NCBI GenBank assembly: GCA_905221605.1
Contig: CAJNDS010002076.1
Location: 532,463-589,962 of the forward strand
From: Symbiodinium natans
Lineage: Eukaryota > Sar > Dinophyceae > Suessiales > Symbiodiniaceae
Reading direction: 5' to 3'
DNA: 57,500 bases
Shown: positions 36,701 to 50,600 of the stretch, piece by piece
Numbering within the stretch: the stretch's first letter is position 1
How the letters are laid out: each line of letters starts with the position of its first letter
The notes under the pieces: generated by a model
What the model was told of the DNA's origin: nothing
The model's input: the letters and a program-made list of their open reading frames with translations, nothing else
Database searches by the model: none
Made by a program: the position numbers and the translations under genes

Positions 36701-39700
36701 ATTGCTCACTATACGCCTGCGTGACGGCGAAAAGACAAGTGAACTCACTTGTTGACACTTCCTGCAGCACCCGTAACCCACAACAAGATCTAAGGTAATA
36801 CCAGGATGATACGCTTAATGAATACTGGGGTGGGGACGCGGTGTTGCTGCCAAGGGAGCCATAGACAGCAACATAGGCTCGCAGCAACCTTTGTGCCAGT
36901 GCCTCTTGCATCCGCTTCCTGCATCATGCTTTCAATTGTTTACCGAGAATAGTAGCGCTTCCGTTTTCCATAATTTATCTGCCAAGCACATACATCTGAT
37001 ATCCGCGAATTCCCCTCGCATACTGGCGAGTTTGACATTAGAGGGTTCAGCTACGGTTCCAGCACGCCGCCAAGTACAAGAACAGCTTCAAGATTGCAAC
37101 AAACAAACATGTACGATTTTCTGTACGATTCAGGTCGCTGGCATGGATGTTCCGATCAGCAAAGGCAGCCTCGAGAATGCCAAGGTGGCCCTGGCTGTAT
37201 GTGGCTGCAGTTTACGAAGATAATGTCGACATTGGTATATTGGTACTTCGCCGACATTCTGGGTTCATGGATGCACAACCTCAGCGACAATGCAATCCTT
37301 GACTCCAACTCGCGCATGACCAGCAACACTAACTGAAACCCACGACTGCCTCACCCGCCGTTTTTAGGGCAGGGCTCTAGAAACTCAGATTTAGAAAGAC
37401 ATCCGTCGTTCTGAAACCCGTACCCCGCAGTACTAGTAGGTGTCACTGGCATGTCTGCCTCCTTACATGTTGGAAGGCTAGAAACATGCCAGGCGACCAA
37501 GCCGCTAGACCACTGGCACCCGAAATGTCTTAGGCTCCACTCGCACTTATTCCGGACTCTGGTAGTTCTTGGGGTTGGCCTCTGATCGCCCCACGTACGC
37601 CGCCTCAAGCTGTAAGCTGTAGGAGTGTTCATATGCAAGTGCTCGAAGGCCTTTGCCAACAAGATCTGGAATGTCGGCCGATTCATCATCACGGAGCATG
37701 AGAAGAATGCTGAGACCATCACTACGGTTCATGCCCTACTCAACTCGTGACAGATGTGTGGATCATGCTTGGAGTGTATGCCGCTGATAAGTGCATGCTG
37801 GTTCGTGTGGGTGCTCGTGCGGAATGTTCTCATGGTCATATATAGCAGAAGGCTGGGTCAGGAGGAGTCCGTATCCTCCAAGCCCCTTTCCTCCGTTCAA
37901 GCGCGAAGAATGCCCAGAACTTCCAGAGCGGCATGCAGTTCTCGGATGAGGAGATCGCCTCCATGCTGAGTCCTCAGGCTTACAGCAGGTTCTGAAGAGC
38001 AGCGTGCAAGTGATGGCTGTCAGATCGAAAAGCTGGTCCACCAGCAGCTGAAGTCTCAAGTCAGCTGAGAGGTGAGAGATGCGACAGCGAACCAGGGTGC
38101 CCGTGCCCGCGGCAAAACCCTAGCAGTCCAATACCCTAGGAACCCTAGCACCCTCACACCCCAAACGGCCCCAAACTGTTCAAGGCCCTGGCTTGAGCGA
38201 GCACTGCTCTCGAAGCCTTGAGCCCAATTTTCGCCAGTGACAGTGCCATGTTTCATTCCACAGCATCATACAGGCAAGTTTATGTGTACATGTGTGTACA
38301 CGAGTTTTGGGAACATTGGCAATCTTTCATGCCTGCCTGCACGCATGTGCGCATGCAGACGTATAGTCCGTGAAATTTACCAGAAGCGAACAGCCGACAG
38401 AGCATGACTGACGTGTCACCTCCTTAACGCAGGGCCGTTGGCAAATAGTTGGACATTGTAACATTGTATGACATTCTAGTCGGACGTTTCTCAAAGCATT
38501 GCCCAGATTACAAACGTGTCGCCTGCCCCCTCTCCCCCGCAAACCTTGTTTCAACGCGGCACCTCCTGTATACTGGATACTATGCAGAGCACCATGAAGC
38601 CATAGCACCCGATCAAATTTTAAATTTCCTGAAGTACCATGAAGCTACAGTACTGACAAACCGCAGAGCAGTTGACCTTAGACATGCTTGAGAATGAAGC
38701 CCCTGACCCCTTCGACGACTCAGCTGAGAGGTGCAACGGCCTTTGCGAGAGCGTCACTGCGGCCTTGTCGGCAAACAGCTTCGCGCCGCCCACGAAGGCC
38801 TTCGAAGACTTGAAGATGGCTGGGCCTTGAGGGCTTCAGGCGTTTGCGGCATGTAGGCGTTGTGCTGCGAACATTTTGGCTTCCAGGGCTGTTTTGGGTG
38901 TCGCAGGGCTTTGGGGCCCATTTGTGTTGTGGGGGCTGTTATTGTGTTCAGGAATGTTCAGGGTGGCAATTGGCTTTGTGGAGTCCGTGCTTGTCCAGTG
39001 CGTATCTTCGGCGTTTGTATGGGAACAACATGGAATAACCAAGCAGTCATCTCCCTGTGATGAAAGCAGTTCATCCTGCCTCGTGATATTTGGCTTGGGC
39101 GGAGAAAGCGACCTCTGCAACCCCGACCAGCCTGTGATAAGGTGGGAGAGGCTGCTTCTACAAATTATGCCCTCCCGAGATCGACGAATTCTGCTGATGG
39201 TGGTAGTAGTCGTCGTTGTAGCTGTAGTCGAAGTAGTCATCATCGCCATCTTCTAGTAACGTAGTAGTGGTAGTAGGCCAGTTCCTGGTAGATTTGCGAT
39301 TGTGTTTTGTGCATCATGCTTGCTGCATCACCATGGTGATTGTTGCTTGCTATGAGATGAATTGTTACCACAGCAAGTAATTCGTCCACTGCTCCTGCTT
39401 CTGCTACTTGAATGCCGGTGATTCTCTTATTGTTTTGGAACTGTTCTTTTTGTCCATTAGGGCTTTCCTGTTAATATACTAGAAACTCTTCATATGCTTC
39501 GCTTAAGCAATGGCGCAAGCCCCGTTTTCGGATGGCAGATCTTTCGGATCTGTGAGCCTTTACGGGAATCTCGTGTAGGTCACCGAGTAAACCTCTGGGG
39601 TCGAACTTGGCTCCTTTCAGGCTCCTGGATCTACGTACAGTCATCTATAGCTTCTTTCTGAACCAGGAAATCAAGGAGTTCTTGCAGGAGGATGTGGCAT

Positions 39701-40465
39701 CTTGGTACGTGCCTCCTGCCTTCGTTGCAATGCAGCTTGAGCCTTTATGAGCCAGTCAGAAGGGATAAGAAGGGTGCACGTTTTGTTGAAGCAAGAATCA
39801 GTCTGACAGGCCAGGGAATAATTGATGTTGCCACTGTTTCTGACGCCTGAAGTTTCCGTCATCGGTATGCGCTGAAGTTCCAAGTCGAAACTCCTAGAGT
39901 TTTTTCATGTTGATGTCTGATCGCCGCCTCCCTTTCAAGCCCGTGACAAGAAAGTGCAACACGCACGTATTCGATCCTGACCCTTCCTGCCCATGATGGC
40001 TGCCGTGGGGACAAACAATCTGAACAGGCACCGCGCGAATTCAGACAGAGTCGGTGCTGTCGGTTTGTGAAGTTCGTTGCATGCCGCATGCCTGCATAAC
40101 CAAGTTTTGTGTTCCGCTCTCTAAAGCCATCTGTGGGAAGCTGTGGATCTGCGAAGCCGTGAGCATGTTTCATTCCAACCAGCGGCCTCCATCACTGCAT
40201 CAGGTCTAACTTTCATCTTGAAAATGTTCTCACCCTGCATCCTTCACTTCAACGTTGCAAGCACCTCTTGCTCCTTTTTGCTTTGCAGAGGCCAACGGGA
40301 GACCTCAGCCAGGCGGAGCGTGGGGAGATGCCGGTGGCACCTCAGCGGCTTTCATTCTTACATATTGTTCAATATTGCACATATACATACATAAACAAAT
40401 GAAAATATAAATAATATAAATATATAAATATATATATATATGTGTATATATATATATATATATGC

Positions 40466-40516
<51 letters not shown>

Positions 40517-41585
40517 TCATTTTGTTCGCAGATTTTATTGTCCACCAGAAGCATTCCCAGGTGCAGGGGGTCCCCGTCGGTGCGCCGGGCATGAGTTGCC
40601 CCATGGGCATGGGGCCATGGGCATGGGGGAGAGGGGATAAGTGTAATTTTGTCTATTTAGTTTTGCCTCGACCTCTTGAGTCTTCTCGTACTGTAGTTGT
40701 CCTTGCGGTTGCCGCTGCTTCCGGCAATCAGCTTCTCAGCACACTCACCTGAAACAGACGAACTTTGAAGTTTCTTGAAGAACCCCTGCAACGCCAAAGC
40801 CCAGTCAAGCAATCCTTATCACACAATAGAATACATACAATAGACAACAATATATACATAGATATATGTGGTAGCATATGTGTATATTGTGTGTGTAGAA
40901 CATTATAAACATAGGTACTATCATCATACAAAAAATATATATTTTTTCTATAAGATATCTGGGACCCATGGCAGGTGGCCCGCGCCCCGGCCTCGTCGGA
41001 GCCCCTCAGATGATGGCCCCGGTGCCGGTCTTTGCGCTGCCGCCGGAGGCCTGGATGTGCCTGGATGTGCCTGGAGCAGGGTTGGGGGTTTAGGGTTGAG
41101 GGTTTAGGGTTTAGGGCAAGTTTAGGGTTTAGGGTTTATGGGTTTAGGGTTTATAGGGTTTAGGGTTAAGGGTGTAGGAAACCCGTGAAGTCCAACCTTC
41201 CCCTCAACTTCCTTAAACCCCAGAAAGTCCCTGTAAAGGCTGTTCTAGGCCCTAAACATCTCACGTCCCAGAAGCACTAAGCCAGACTCCGTCATCAGAG
41301 GGTTGGAAGGATCTGGCTGAGTGGAGTGTGGGCTGAAGCTGGTAAAAGGCATTTGTAAGAAAGCCAAGAAGTCGGTGACTTGAAGCGAGGAGCTTATTGC
41401 CCTGAACTACCGAACGGCAGTCATGTGCTTCGCCTTCGTGAATCTCATGACCACGGTGCCTCGGCTTGTGGTCCAGGCTTGTGAGCAGTGCTTCGACCGA
41501 GTGAGTCCATGAATAGCACAGTATGTAGACAGAGTTCTAGAGGGATAGACGACCGGATTCCAGGTTTATGTTTGTTCCTGCAGCC

Positions 41586-41638
<53 letters not shown>

Positions 41639-44600
41639 GGAGAGGGAGAGGGAGAGGGAGAGGGAGAGGGAGAGGGAGAGGGTCTGCTTCAATCATCATT
41701 TTCAGTTCACACCGGCTTCACTACTTGGCTGTGGAGCCCTGGGACATCTCGTCTCTGGGCCCGGCCAGAGTCCGACGTATGTCAATCAGCACCTGTCACA
41801 GACTGTCCTGCCAAGAGCCCTGTCCTAATCCTCAGAACCAGCACGCCTGAGCCCGGCACCCTCGGCTTTACCCTGAACCCCGGAGCCGTCCAGTTGAACT
41901 CGACCCCCCCAATTCCAGTGCGGGCAGGAAGGGGTGGGGTCCGGAGGTTAGTTGTTTGGGAAACGTTGGCTGTTTTGAGGAGGGTCAATACCAGGGTTGA
42001 AGCAAAAATTTGAATGTACCGAACCAAGGCTTCTTTTGATGAGTAGGGGTCAGGGCTTGACACGGTGAGGTGCTGAACGTGATTACCGCCGTTGCCTTCG
42101 ACACAAGGTTGGAAAAGGGGGGGCCTGTGGTGTCAATCTGCAGCCAGATGGCACTTGTAGTGACTCGTTGTAGCTGCACAGTGGCACAGTGGCTTCTTGC
42201 AGGTGGGGCACTTGGTCACTGATCCTCTTGGTCTTCATTCTAGGCCTGCTCATGGATGATTTGCGGGGTTTTGTGGTGGGCAGCAACGAACCAGAAATCA
42301 GACTGTTAAGAAAGTAAGAAACCCGGCCATGCCAGAGCACCACAGAAAAGAACAGACAAGACGAAGAACCATTGCCAACCTAGTACCTCACAGCATACAG
42401 GATGGCACCCAAGACATTGCAGACGAAGGATCTCATACCCCTGAGCCCTACAAAGCCTGAATCAGAAACCAAAGCCAAATGCCCATTCCCAGTTTCATCC
42501 CCGTCGATCCCCACTCCTTCAATAACGGGATTCATAGCTTAGCTGCCTTGGAAATGACAAGGAAGGGAAGTAATAAGACCCTTTGGGGGCAGAAGGGGTT
42601 TACAAGGCCCCATCAGCGGTCTCGTGGGCGCCAAGCACCTGAACCGCGGTCTGGTCACTGCACCCCGGGCCAGGATGTCTTGAGACAGCGCGCTCTCTTT
42701 TTTGAAATCGTTACTTATACTTGGTTACATTAGTGCTTCTTTTCATCGTGTCTTACATAAGGAGCCGTAAACACAAACACTCAATCAATCTGAAAGGGTT
42801 TTTGAAGGTCTTCTCCACAAGGGATTCTGGGATGGGGAACATCCTTGAACTAGGTGAACTATAAGTTTCATAAATTGTTTGCGTCTTTTCACAGCAACTG
42901 AGATTGTGTGGTGAGGCTAGAAACTTGAAGTATTTTTCTTGCGAGGGTGACTGCCCCACACCGTTCGTGTAGATTTGTGCCGAATCCAAACACTTCGCAT
43001 TTGGGGGTTCTGTCTGCGCTGTGAAAGATGTAGGGGTGGCTTTCCTGTAGAAGTTGTCAAGCTCGGACAGGCCGAGGATTTTGAAACCTTCAAGGCATAC
43101 CATTCTTTGCCTCGTTCCGGCGAGCTGCAAAAGCATGGTTGCCACTGAGCTTTGCAGTCTGAGGTCTATTTCGCCTTTTGCGTGTTCCAGTGCATTTGCC
43201 AGATTGCCCTGGCCGCCTACACGTTCTGGCTTTGGACGATCCTCTTTGCGTTTGTACAGGCGAGTTCTGCGTTCCGGAAGCGTTAGTTTCGTATGCTTGG
43301 AAGCCTTGGGTTGCTCATGCTCAGAACAGCTCGCTGTTTGTTGCGGCTGTTTGCTCTTTACCCTGCACGTACCCTGACAGGTTGGGCTGCTGTAGTTTGA
43401 CTCTGGCACCACATCCCTAAGCGTCTTGCGCTGGCGCAGGTCTGGGTGACGAAGATTGTGGCCACCTTCTGGTACGCTTTGGGCACCTTGGCTGGCAAGA
43501 CCCCTGCTCATGTGTGGACCAGCAGCAACTGGTGGCAAGCTGGGACGGGCGCAGGATCAGGAACCGCTTATGTGGACAATCCTGTCATAATGTGCGGACC
43601 TTTCCCTCGTTCCAATGCTCTCAGGTAGGATACCGCTTGAGCGTCGCAGCCAGCTGCTGGACCTCAAGGATGTTGAGGTGCGAATGGTGTACTGGTAATT
43701 TCTTCTGAGCGCCTTCCTGGCTTGATAGATGGGATACCAGGAGTGACTTGCTCATTCAACATGGCAAATGTACAGCTTGCCTCAGTTTAATGCTTTGTCG
43801 AAAATCGAAGAAGCTCCATCGAGATCCGTCTGTCTTTAACATATATTTGGTGATTCATCGTCTCTATGGAGATTCCTCTTCGTCTTGTTCGTCTTCACCC
43901 TCTGAGGTTGACAGAAGTTCGCCTCGCAAGAGCAGCACAGAAAGAAACCCTGCTAGATCGAGCGATGCTTTTGCCATGAGCCTCCCAAAACTCGATGTCA
44001 GCATTAAGTGCAGACCGACGCTTGACTCGGACTATGTGGGGCCAGAGCTGATGCTCTGAGTCGTTTTCCTGAGACGCGGGTCATTGTAAAGCCGCGCCTT
44101 GGGGCAGAATGGATGCATGTTTGTGAGCTTGCGGCATCTGTTGCAGCCTGCACCCTCAATGCGCCAGAAAGAGGTACGCCCGTTGTGATTATTTGCCGTG
44201 CCAAACAAGACAGTCTTGCAAAATCATGTATATTCGGGTGTGGGTGTCATATTGTTGTATAAGATGTGCCATCTGAAGTCGTTTTAGACCTTTTCCCTTC
44301 CGTACTCTCGACTCTTGGCACGCGAAGCATGCATCTGGACGAAGTTATTGAAGATACCGAACTTCTTCGATGATGCCAGGTGGAGGCTTCCAAGACCCGG
44401 CTCCAAGATCACTTAGGCCGCTCACTGGGGCTCATAGCCGCAGGAGAATTCCATCCTCCAACGAGTAGTGGTTGCTGCCTGGCCCTTCGTGGCGAAAGCT
44501 GTGCAGCACCGCTCTTTGCTTCAGATGTGTTCACCACTACTAGCTTCACTTGCAGAAGCCCTCTAAGCTAGAAGCACTGACTGCCCTTACACCCCAGCAT

Positions 44601-47600
44601 AAACCCTAGATGCTGTGTAAAGGCTATAAGCGTTAGATCTTCTGCGAGCCCTACAGTAGCTGCAATTCCAAGAAAGCCCTTGAGGACAGCTGAAAGCCTA
44701 CCAAGCCCGTTTTGTTTGCGTGTGTTTTTGTTTGTGTCTTTGTTTGTGTCTTTGTTTGTGTCTTTGCTTGTTTGTTTGTCTGCGTTTGCATGTGCGTGCA
44801 TGGAGGCGGCGACCCGAAGAGCCCGGAGGCTTGCGGTCCGAAGTCTTGACGTTTCGGCGGGCAAGGGCAAGTAGGGCTTCGGGGTTGCGAATCCTTTTCC
44901 AAAAGGGCGGCAAGAATTTGAGTGCTAACCAACTGCAAGTTATGTTTGATGATGAACCCCATCACAGAGTTCTAGGATGGGTTTTGTGTATCAGCTGGGT
45001 GCAGATTTGAGGCGTGGGATCCTGCAGACTTGACTTGGCACGTGCGAAGGGGTTGGGGTGCAGGGGAGCAAAGCACGATGGCCTGTATCGCGCAGCCAGT
45101 GTTTATGTTAATTCAGAACTTGGTACCTGCATTGCATTCTCATCATAGTAGGATTGGGTTTGAAGAGCCAGGACGGATCCATTAAGAAACCAAAAATGCA
45201 GTATCTCTTGGTGGTGTTCTGACAGGGAAGGACCAAGGCTAAGGTCGACTTGCGCAACTTGCAGTACACGCGTTGATAATGCTTTGCTGATGAGGGCTAT
45301 CTTCCTCCACCTCCTCCAAGATAGCATCGTCAGAAGCTGTCCTGCTGTGCTCAAGGCCGCCACGGCTCAGAAAGTCCTGCTCTACCTCCTGGAGGTTCTG
45401 GCGCTGACTCTGTCAACTGCAACCTGAACACTCACGCCTTGCCTGTATCTTGCGGAACATCCACGAATGCGACAAGACTGTACTACTTAGTACTTTACCT
45501 AAGTCTGTCTTCCTGGGGAGCGTCACTGGCTCGATTTGGGCGCGAGCTATCTCTGTCTGCGGCACAGGTGTCCCTGAAGCTTCTTCATCCGTTCATGCCA
45601 TTTGTGACGGAGGCCTTCACCTGCTTAGTCAAATCACACCATACCATACATTGTGTTGTCAAAGGGTTGGGATGTCACGTGTGCGTTTCCCGATCAGTGT
45701 TTGGCACTTGCACCTGCAACTGCACGTCTCCGTGAGGCGCTCATAAACCTTGAGCCTTGAACACGAAAACACGGTGCAAGGCGGTCTGGCAGCGACTGCC
45801 GCGAACCAAATCGTTCAGGGCTGAGACCCGCTGTGATCGCAGGCTGTATGTACTGGGGTCGAGGATGGTCTGGCGACTTCGGACAAGTTTGTTCTCCACT
45901 TACTGTAAACCTTAAGGGACAAAGCTCCAGTCGTTAGAAATCAGGGGCTTGTGTGGTCCAGACCAGTCCGGGCTTGGGGTTTCGGTACCAAAAGACTCTA
46001 CCCACACCCACACATACTTGCCCACATCAAGTCCGTCAAAGGTTTTGCAAAGCCTTAGCGGCATAAATGCGTCCGCCCTCAGTTCTTGGAGCCTCGTTCC
46101 ACATCAGGTCCCCGCAGTCTTTGATGATCAGCGCATGGACAGGCGCTTAGAGCTCTGAGATCGTTCATCGGCGCTCCGTTGTGGCTTTTGCAGGGGCTCC
46201 AGGGGCATGCATAACATCTCCGCTGCCAGAAGTTTCGAGTTGGGGTCGAGACTTCGAGACATGTTGGGACATGTTGAGGGTAAACACGGGGAAAACTCAG
46301 GCCCCAGCCGGCGACACAGCGCGACATGGAGGCGGAAGGCCAGCGAAGTGTAGATGCTGGTTTCCCTCTCAAGAAGGGGAAGAGAGGTGAGGCTTTCAGA
46401 CACAGACCTGGAATCGTTGGGCCCATGTCTTAGGCATCGGGCTTGAAAAGAAGGATGACGGGTTTCGGGCGTGGCTTCGGACTCATCAGCAGTAAAGTAA
46501 TTAGCCTATAGCCACAGAGCCGCCAATTTGACAAAGAGAGGGGATCCAAAACCACGAAGGCTGCGAAAGCCCTACTTGTAGTAACCTCAACTCTATGCAT
46601 TATCATGCATCATCATGCATCATGCGTTGCCCTGGGACCCTACCAGCCCCCCAACGCTGCGAAAGCCTGAGCCCCAGGTTGGTTCGCCAAGCTCACCGCT
46701 TTGACTTCTGCGGTGCGCAATGCCCGGGCAGAGCAGGGCATTGCCCCGAAGGCCCCGAAGCAAAGAGGGAGTGTTTATGGAGTTTAGGGAGAGGGTTTGG
46801 GAGAGCGTTTGGAGTTCAAAGGTGCTGGGTAGGTCTATAGGAGCTGCAAGGGTTTAGGAGTTTTGGTTTTCGTACCCCTAGGACCCTCGCAGCGCGTCCG
46901 ACCTGAGCCTCGAGATGCATGATCATTCAGTTAACATGAGCTGCGTGCTGGGATTCAGGCCAAGCCCCAAAGAAGGACTGGTTTTGCAAGCGCGGCATCC
47001 TCCCCAGGAGCGTCCGCCGCTGACATTCTGGTGCTCCGACGCTGGCTTCCAGGACCACGGCAAGTGGCAAGACCGCGACCCTGCTGCTTCGTCGGCCGCT
47101 GTTTGTGGGAACCGCATCCCAGCCATGCTTTTCGCCTCACCGAGCTCCGTGCCCTAAGAACAACGCAAATCATGGAGGGTACTCTTGAATGGCACGGTCC
47201 AACACACGCATTGGGCCTTGGGTCCGATTGTCGGAAATCGGCCACGTAGCATGTTGCCTGCAGCGCGAGGTCTGTGTAGGGTCCGCGTAGGCAAGTCTAT
47301 GCAGTATGTCCGCGTAGGTCTAAAATTCTTAAACACCAGGTCGCAAAATTTCGAGTAGGCTTGAATTGACCAATTATTTTACTTCGAATATCCCCACCCT
47401 CTCTGGGAAGAGATACTCTGGGGTTGGGCAGTCCAGGGACACTCTGGCATTGGGCACTCAGTATGGGCTTGGGCGAGGAGTAGACCGGGCGAAGCAGACC
47501 GGGCGAGGAGAAGAGTTTAAATTCTAGCAACCTTTTCCCCACCACACCGAGGGTGGGGAAAAAAAACCTAGATTCCAGGATCTATGGCCCCATCAGCCTC

Positions 47601-50600
47601 ATGGATGCCAGAATCTTGTCTATCTTTTTTTACATTCGATCCTGGCCGGGTTTTCGCGACCTGGTGCTTCAAGGCTTTTGCAAAATTCGAGCCGGCTCGA
47701 ATTGTCCGAAAAGAATCTGTATTTCAGGATCTGAGGGGGGGGAATTACTCTCAAATTTAGGCTTGTTTTGGAAACCTCGATCTTGCTCGATTTTTGGCCA
47801 CCTGCTGCTTCAGGTTGTTTTCTGATCCTGGCAGTGTTTTGGGTACAAAACATCAAAAAAAAGCCTGCATTTTTCAAGCCGACTCCAGTTGTCCTTACAT
47901 GATGCTTTGCGAATATATAGGTGTTTATCGGCACTGTCGATGCAACCCTCTCCCCTTTTGAGATCCGTCTCTTTCCAAGTATTGAGGTGGATCATGGGGG
48001 GAGGGGCGGGGGGGAGGGGGTGGGGGGCGACATTCATATACATGTATATACAAGCCGTAAGAGAAGTTCACAAGCAGCGTGCCGTGGTCTTTGCGACGCA
48101 AATTCCGACGCTGCACACAGATACACAGACCTAGTGCTGGAGAAGCTTTGCAGTTGTTGCAGTTTTAGTTTTTGTTCAGCAGAGTGTGCGTAGATTCTGA
48201 TTGTACTCTAGTACAGTCATTTGTAAAGCTTGGGGCGCATGCGTCTCCCGAAACGTTAAACCTTATACAGCAGTGATTCGGTTCGAGTTCCTTGCATGGC
48301 ATCGCCTCGTAGAACTTAGATAACCTCATAACCCACAAAAAAAGTCATACCAAGGAGAACATAGGCTTCAAGACATTTGTTCTGTGTGCAGGAAGCACTG
48401 CAGAGCGAGCGCTACCCGGCTCGGAATGGCCAGAGTGAGAGATTCGCTGGTTTCGGGCGTCCGGTTTTGAGATTTCATGGCTTAAGATAAGGTACTAAGT
48501 TTAGTATTCAGTTGGCCGCTGGCGGAAGAAGCCTGTGTTGCCACCATGCTTGGCAATTTCCTGCCCAGCATTTTAGGTGAGGTCCGCATCTACACGGTCA
48601 TTTCTTTATGGGCAAAACAGTTGCGCACGAGGAAACCCAAAGAATGATAAACTTGCTCACGTCCTGAATCCCTGAATCCGAGGCTCTGCTCTTTCTTGGC
48701 TCGCCAGAGCTGATCCCGACCAGATCGAGGTGCTGTGTGCGACCTTCTAAGCTCTTCGTGGTTCACCAAGCTTCAGTGATTCAGGGTCTATAGGGTTTAG
48801 GGGGTGGACATCGTGTAGGCGTTCATAAATCTGCTCTTTCAGGCAGCGTGCTCTCTGCCATTGCGACAGCCACGATGTGTTTGTCTCATTGTGCACCCTT
48901 AGCCCTTCTTCGTTAAAGGCTCCGGAGAGCCACCTACCCAGCCGCACGCAGGGCGGTCAGGCTAGTGCTGACAATGACCATTGCCAGGCACGTCCAATGG
49001 CAGATCGGCCAGCTGAGACGTGGCCTAGCACAAAATGATACAGATACTCTCTACGGGCTCATGTGTGATGTCCTACAGGGCGCCAGAAGGCTATTTGTGG
49101 AAGTTTCAGGTTGTCGCCTGATGATGCTAGAACTCAAAAAAGCACTATGCGCTGCAGACTGCTGCTTGCGGCATAGGTCGGCTTGCAGAATTTGTGTTGG
49201 AAGCTGCTGGCGTTGCGTATCCAATACAGACTCCCGGGTCTGTAGACGGTTTTCCAATTTGTCCTCAATTTTTGGAAAGTTGTCATTTGAGTCGAGTGGA
49301 CCGCTGTGCCACCACGAAGGCCGGAAGGCTGCATCCGGATTGTGGTCTCTGAAGAGATCGAGGCGGTTTCGATGCTTAATGCATGTCTTCATGTCTATCA
49401 GGCACATGCTCTAGATTATCTGTCTTCGGACCGTGATATTCTCCAAGTTGCCTCAAGCTTCACTTCTCCTTTCGAAGTGCAGGTTGACATGCGCGTGCCA
49501 AAGAAGGAGATCGACGTGGAAAAGGTCCGGCTACCATGAATTATGCTTGGGCGTGGGGTTCGCGAAAGGTCTTCTTTCGATGAGTTTCTTTGAGGGCTGG
49601 GCTGACCGGACTCTGTCATGCCAAGTGAAGCAGCTTCTGTGCAACTCAAGAGCAGCTTCTGTGCAAGTAGAGATTCGCAAAGGGTGACACTCTGTGGCTT
49701 AAACAGACGTGCAAGGCTCTTGCATTGAACTATGCCGCCAATTCAGCCAAGCTTAGAATGGCTTAGAAGGCCACCCATAGCCAGTTGGCCGCATGCTGGT
49801 GGTCCAGTGGAGGGCCAGTGGCAACCAAGTGGCAGCTCTGGATGACAAGCAGCTTCCACCGAGCAACACCGTCAGAGATCTGAAGAGGTACTTGCACCAA
49901 TTGACCGGGATGTCTCCATTCAGGCAAAGCCTCGCTGATAGCGAGGACCTGTCACAGGAGCTGCCTGATGACAACTTGCTGAAAGTGCCAGGAGTGCTAA
50001 TGCTTCTTACCAAAAGCTTCTGCTCGGGTGAGGAAGCCCGGTACAATGAATTAAGGCAGGCAACCGAGAAAAACAGTGTTCAAGATGTCGAAGCCCTCTT
50101 GAGGGAGCCCCAGGATCCCGATCTTGTGGATAAGAGCAACTGGTCAGCTTTGCATGTTGCCTGCCGCAAGAACCACATTGAAATTGTCAGACTGCTTCTC
50201 GAGGCCGGTTGTGACAAGGATATTGCGACCCGTTCTTATGGTGACGACAGCCAGTGGACCCCTTTGATGCTTGCTGCAGACAAGGGCTATGATGACATAG
50301 TAGATCTGTTGATTGGTGCATCGGCTGCTGTGGACAAAGCCTCGTCCAGAGACCTGACTCCTTTGCATGTGGCTGTTCGTGGAGGGCGTGATCGGTGCGT
50401 GCAGCTGCTTATTCAAGCCAGAGCAGATGTGAATCACAAGGATACAGGGACCACAACGGCCGCAGCGCCTTTGCACAACGCTGCGCAGGCAGGACATGCT
50501 TCAATTGCAGAGATGCTTCTCAAGGCAGGTGCGCAAGTGAACGCAGTCCGTTTCGACTTCAAGCCTTTGCAGCTGGCAAGCCGCAAAGGCCATGACCACA

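Larger units (their letters stand above)
45613..48707. other. VARS intronic region with few recognisable exons
   Basis: Homology predicts VARS exons here (after PFVTE). Only a weak candidate is seen: about 46055-46088, [11 protein letters not shown], similar in position to the family SLMVSSWP. The rest holds a CATGCATCAT repeat (46600-46632), the inverted-repeat element at 47370-47560 and degenerate repeats to 47900. Confidence 0.4.

Noticed and set aside
46595-46635. Repeated CATGCATCAT blocks considered as CRISPR-like
   Set aside because: The spacing is only a few bases and irregular; a simple repeat in a eukaryotic intron.
48280-48300. GGTTCGAGTTCC resembling a tRNA T-arm box
   Set aside because: No matching A box, acceptor stem or anticodon arm upstream.
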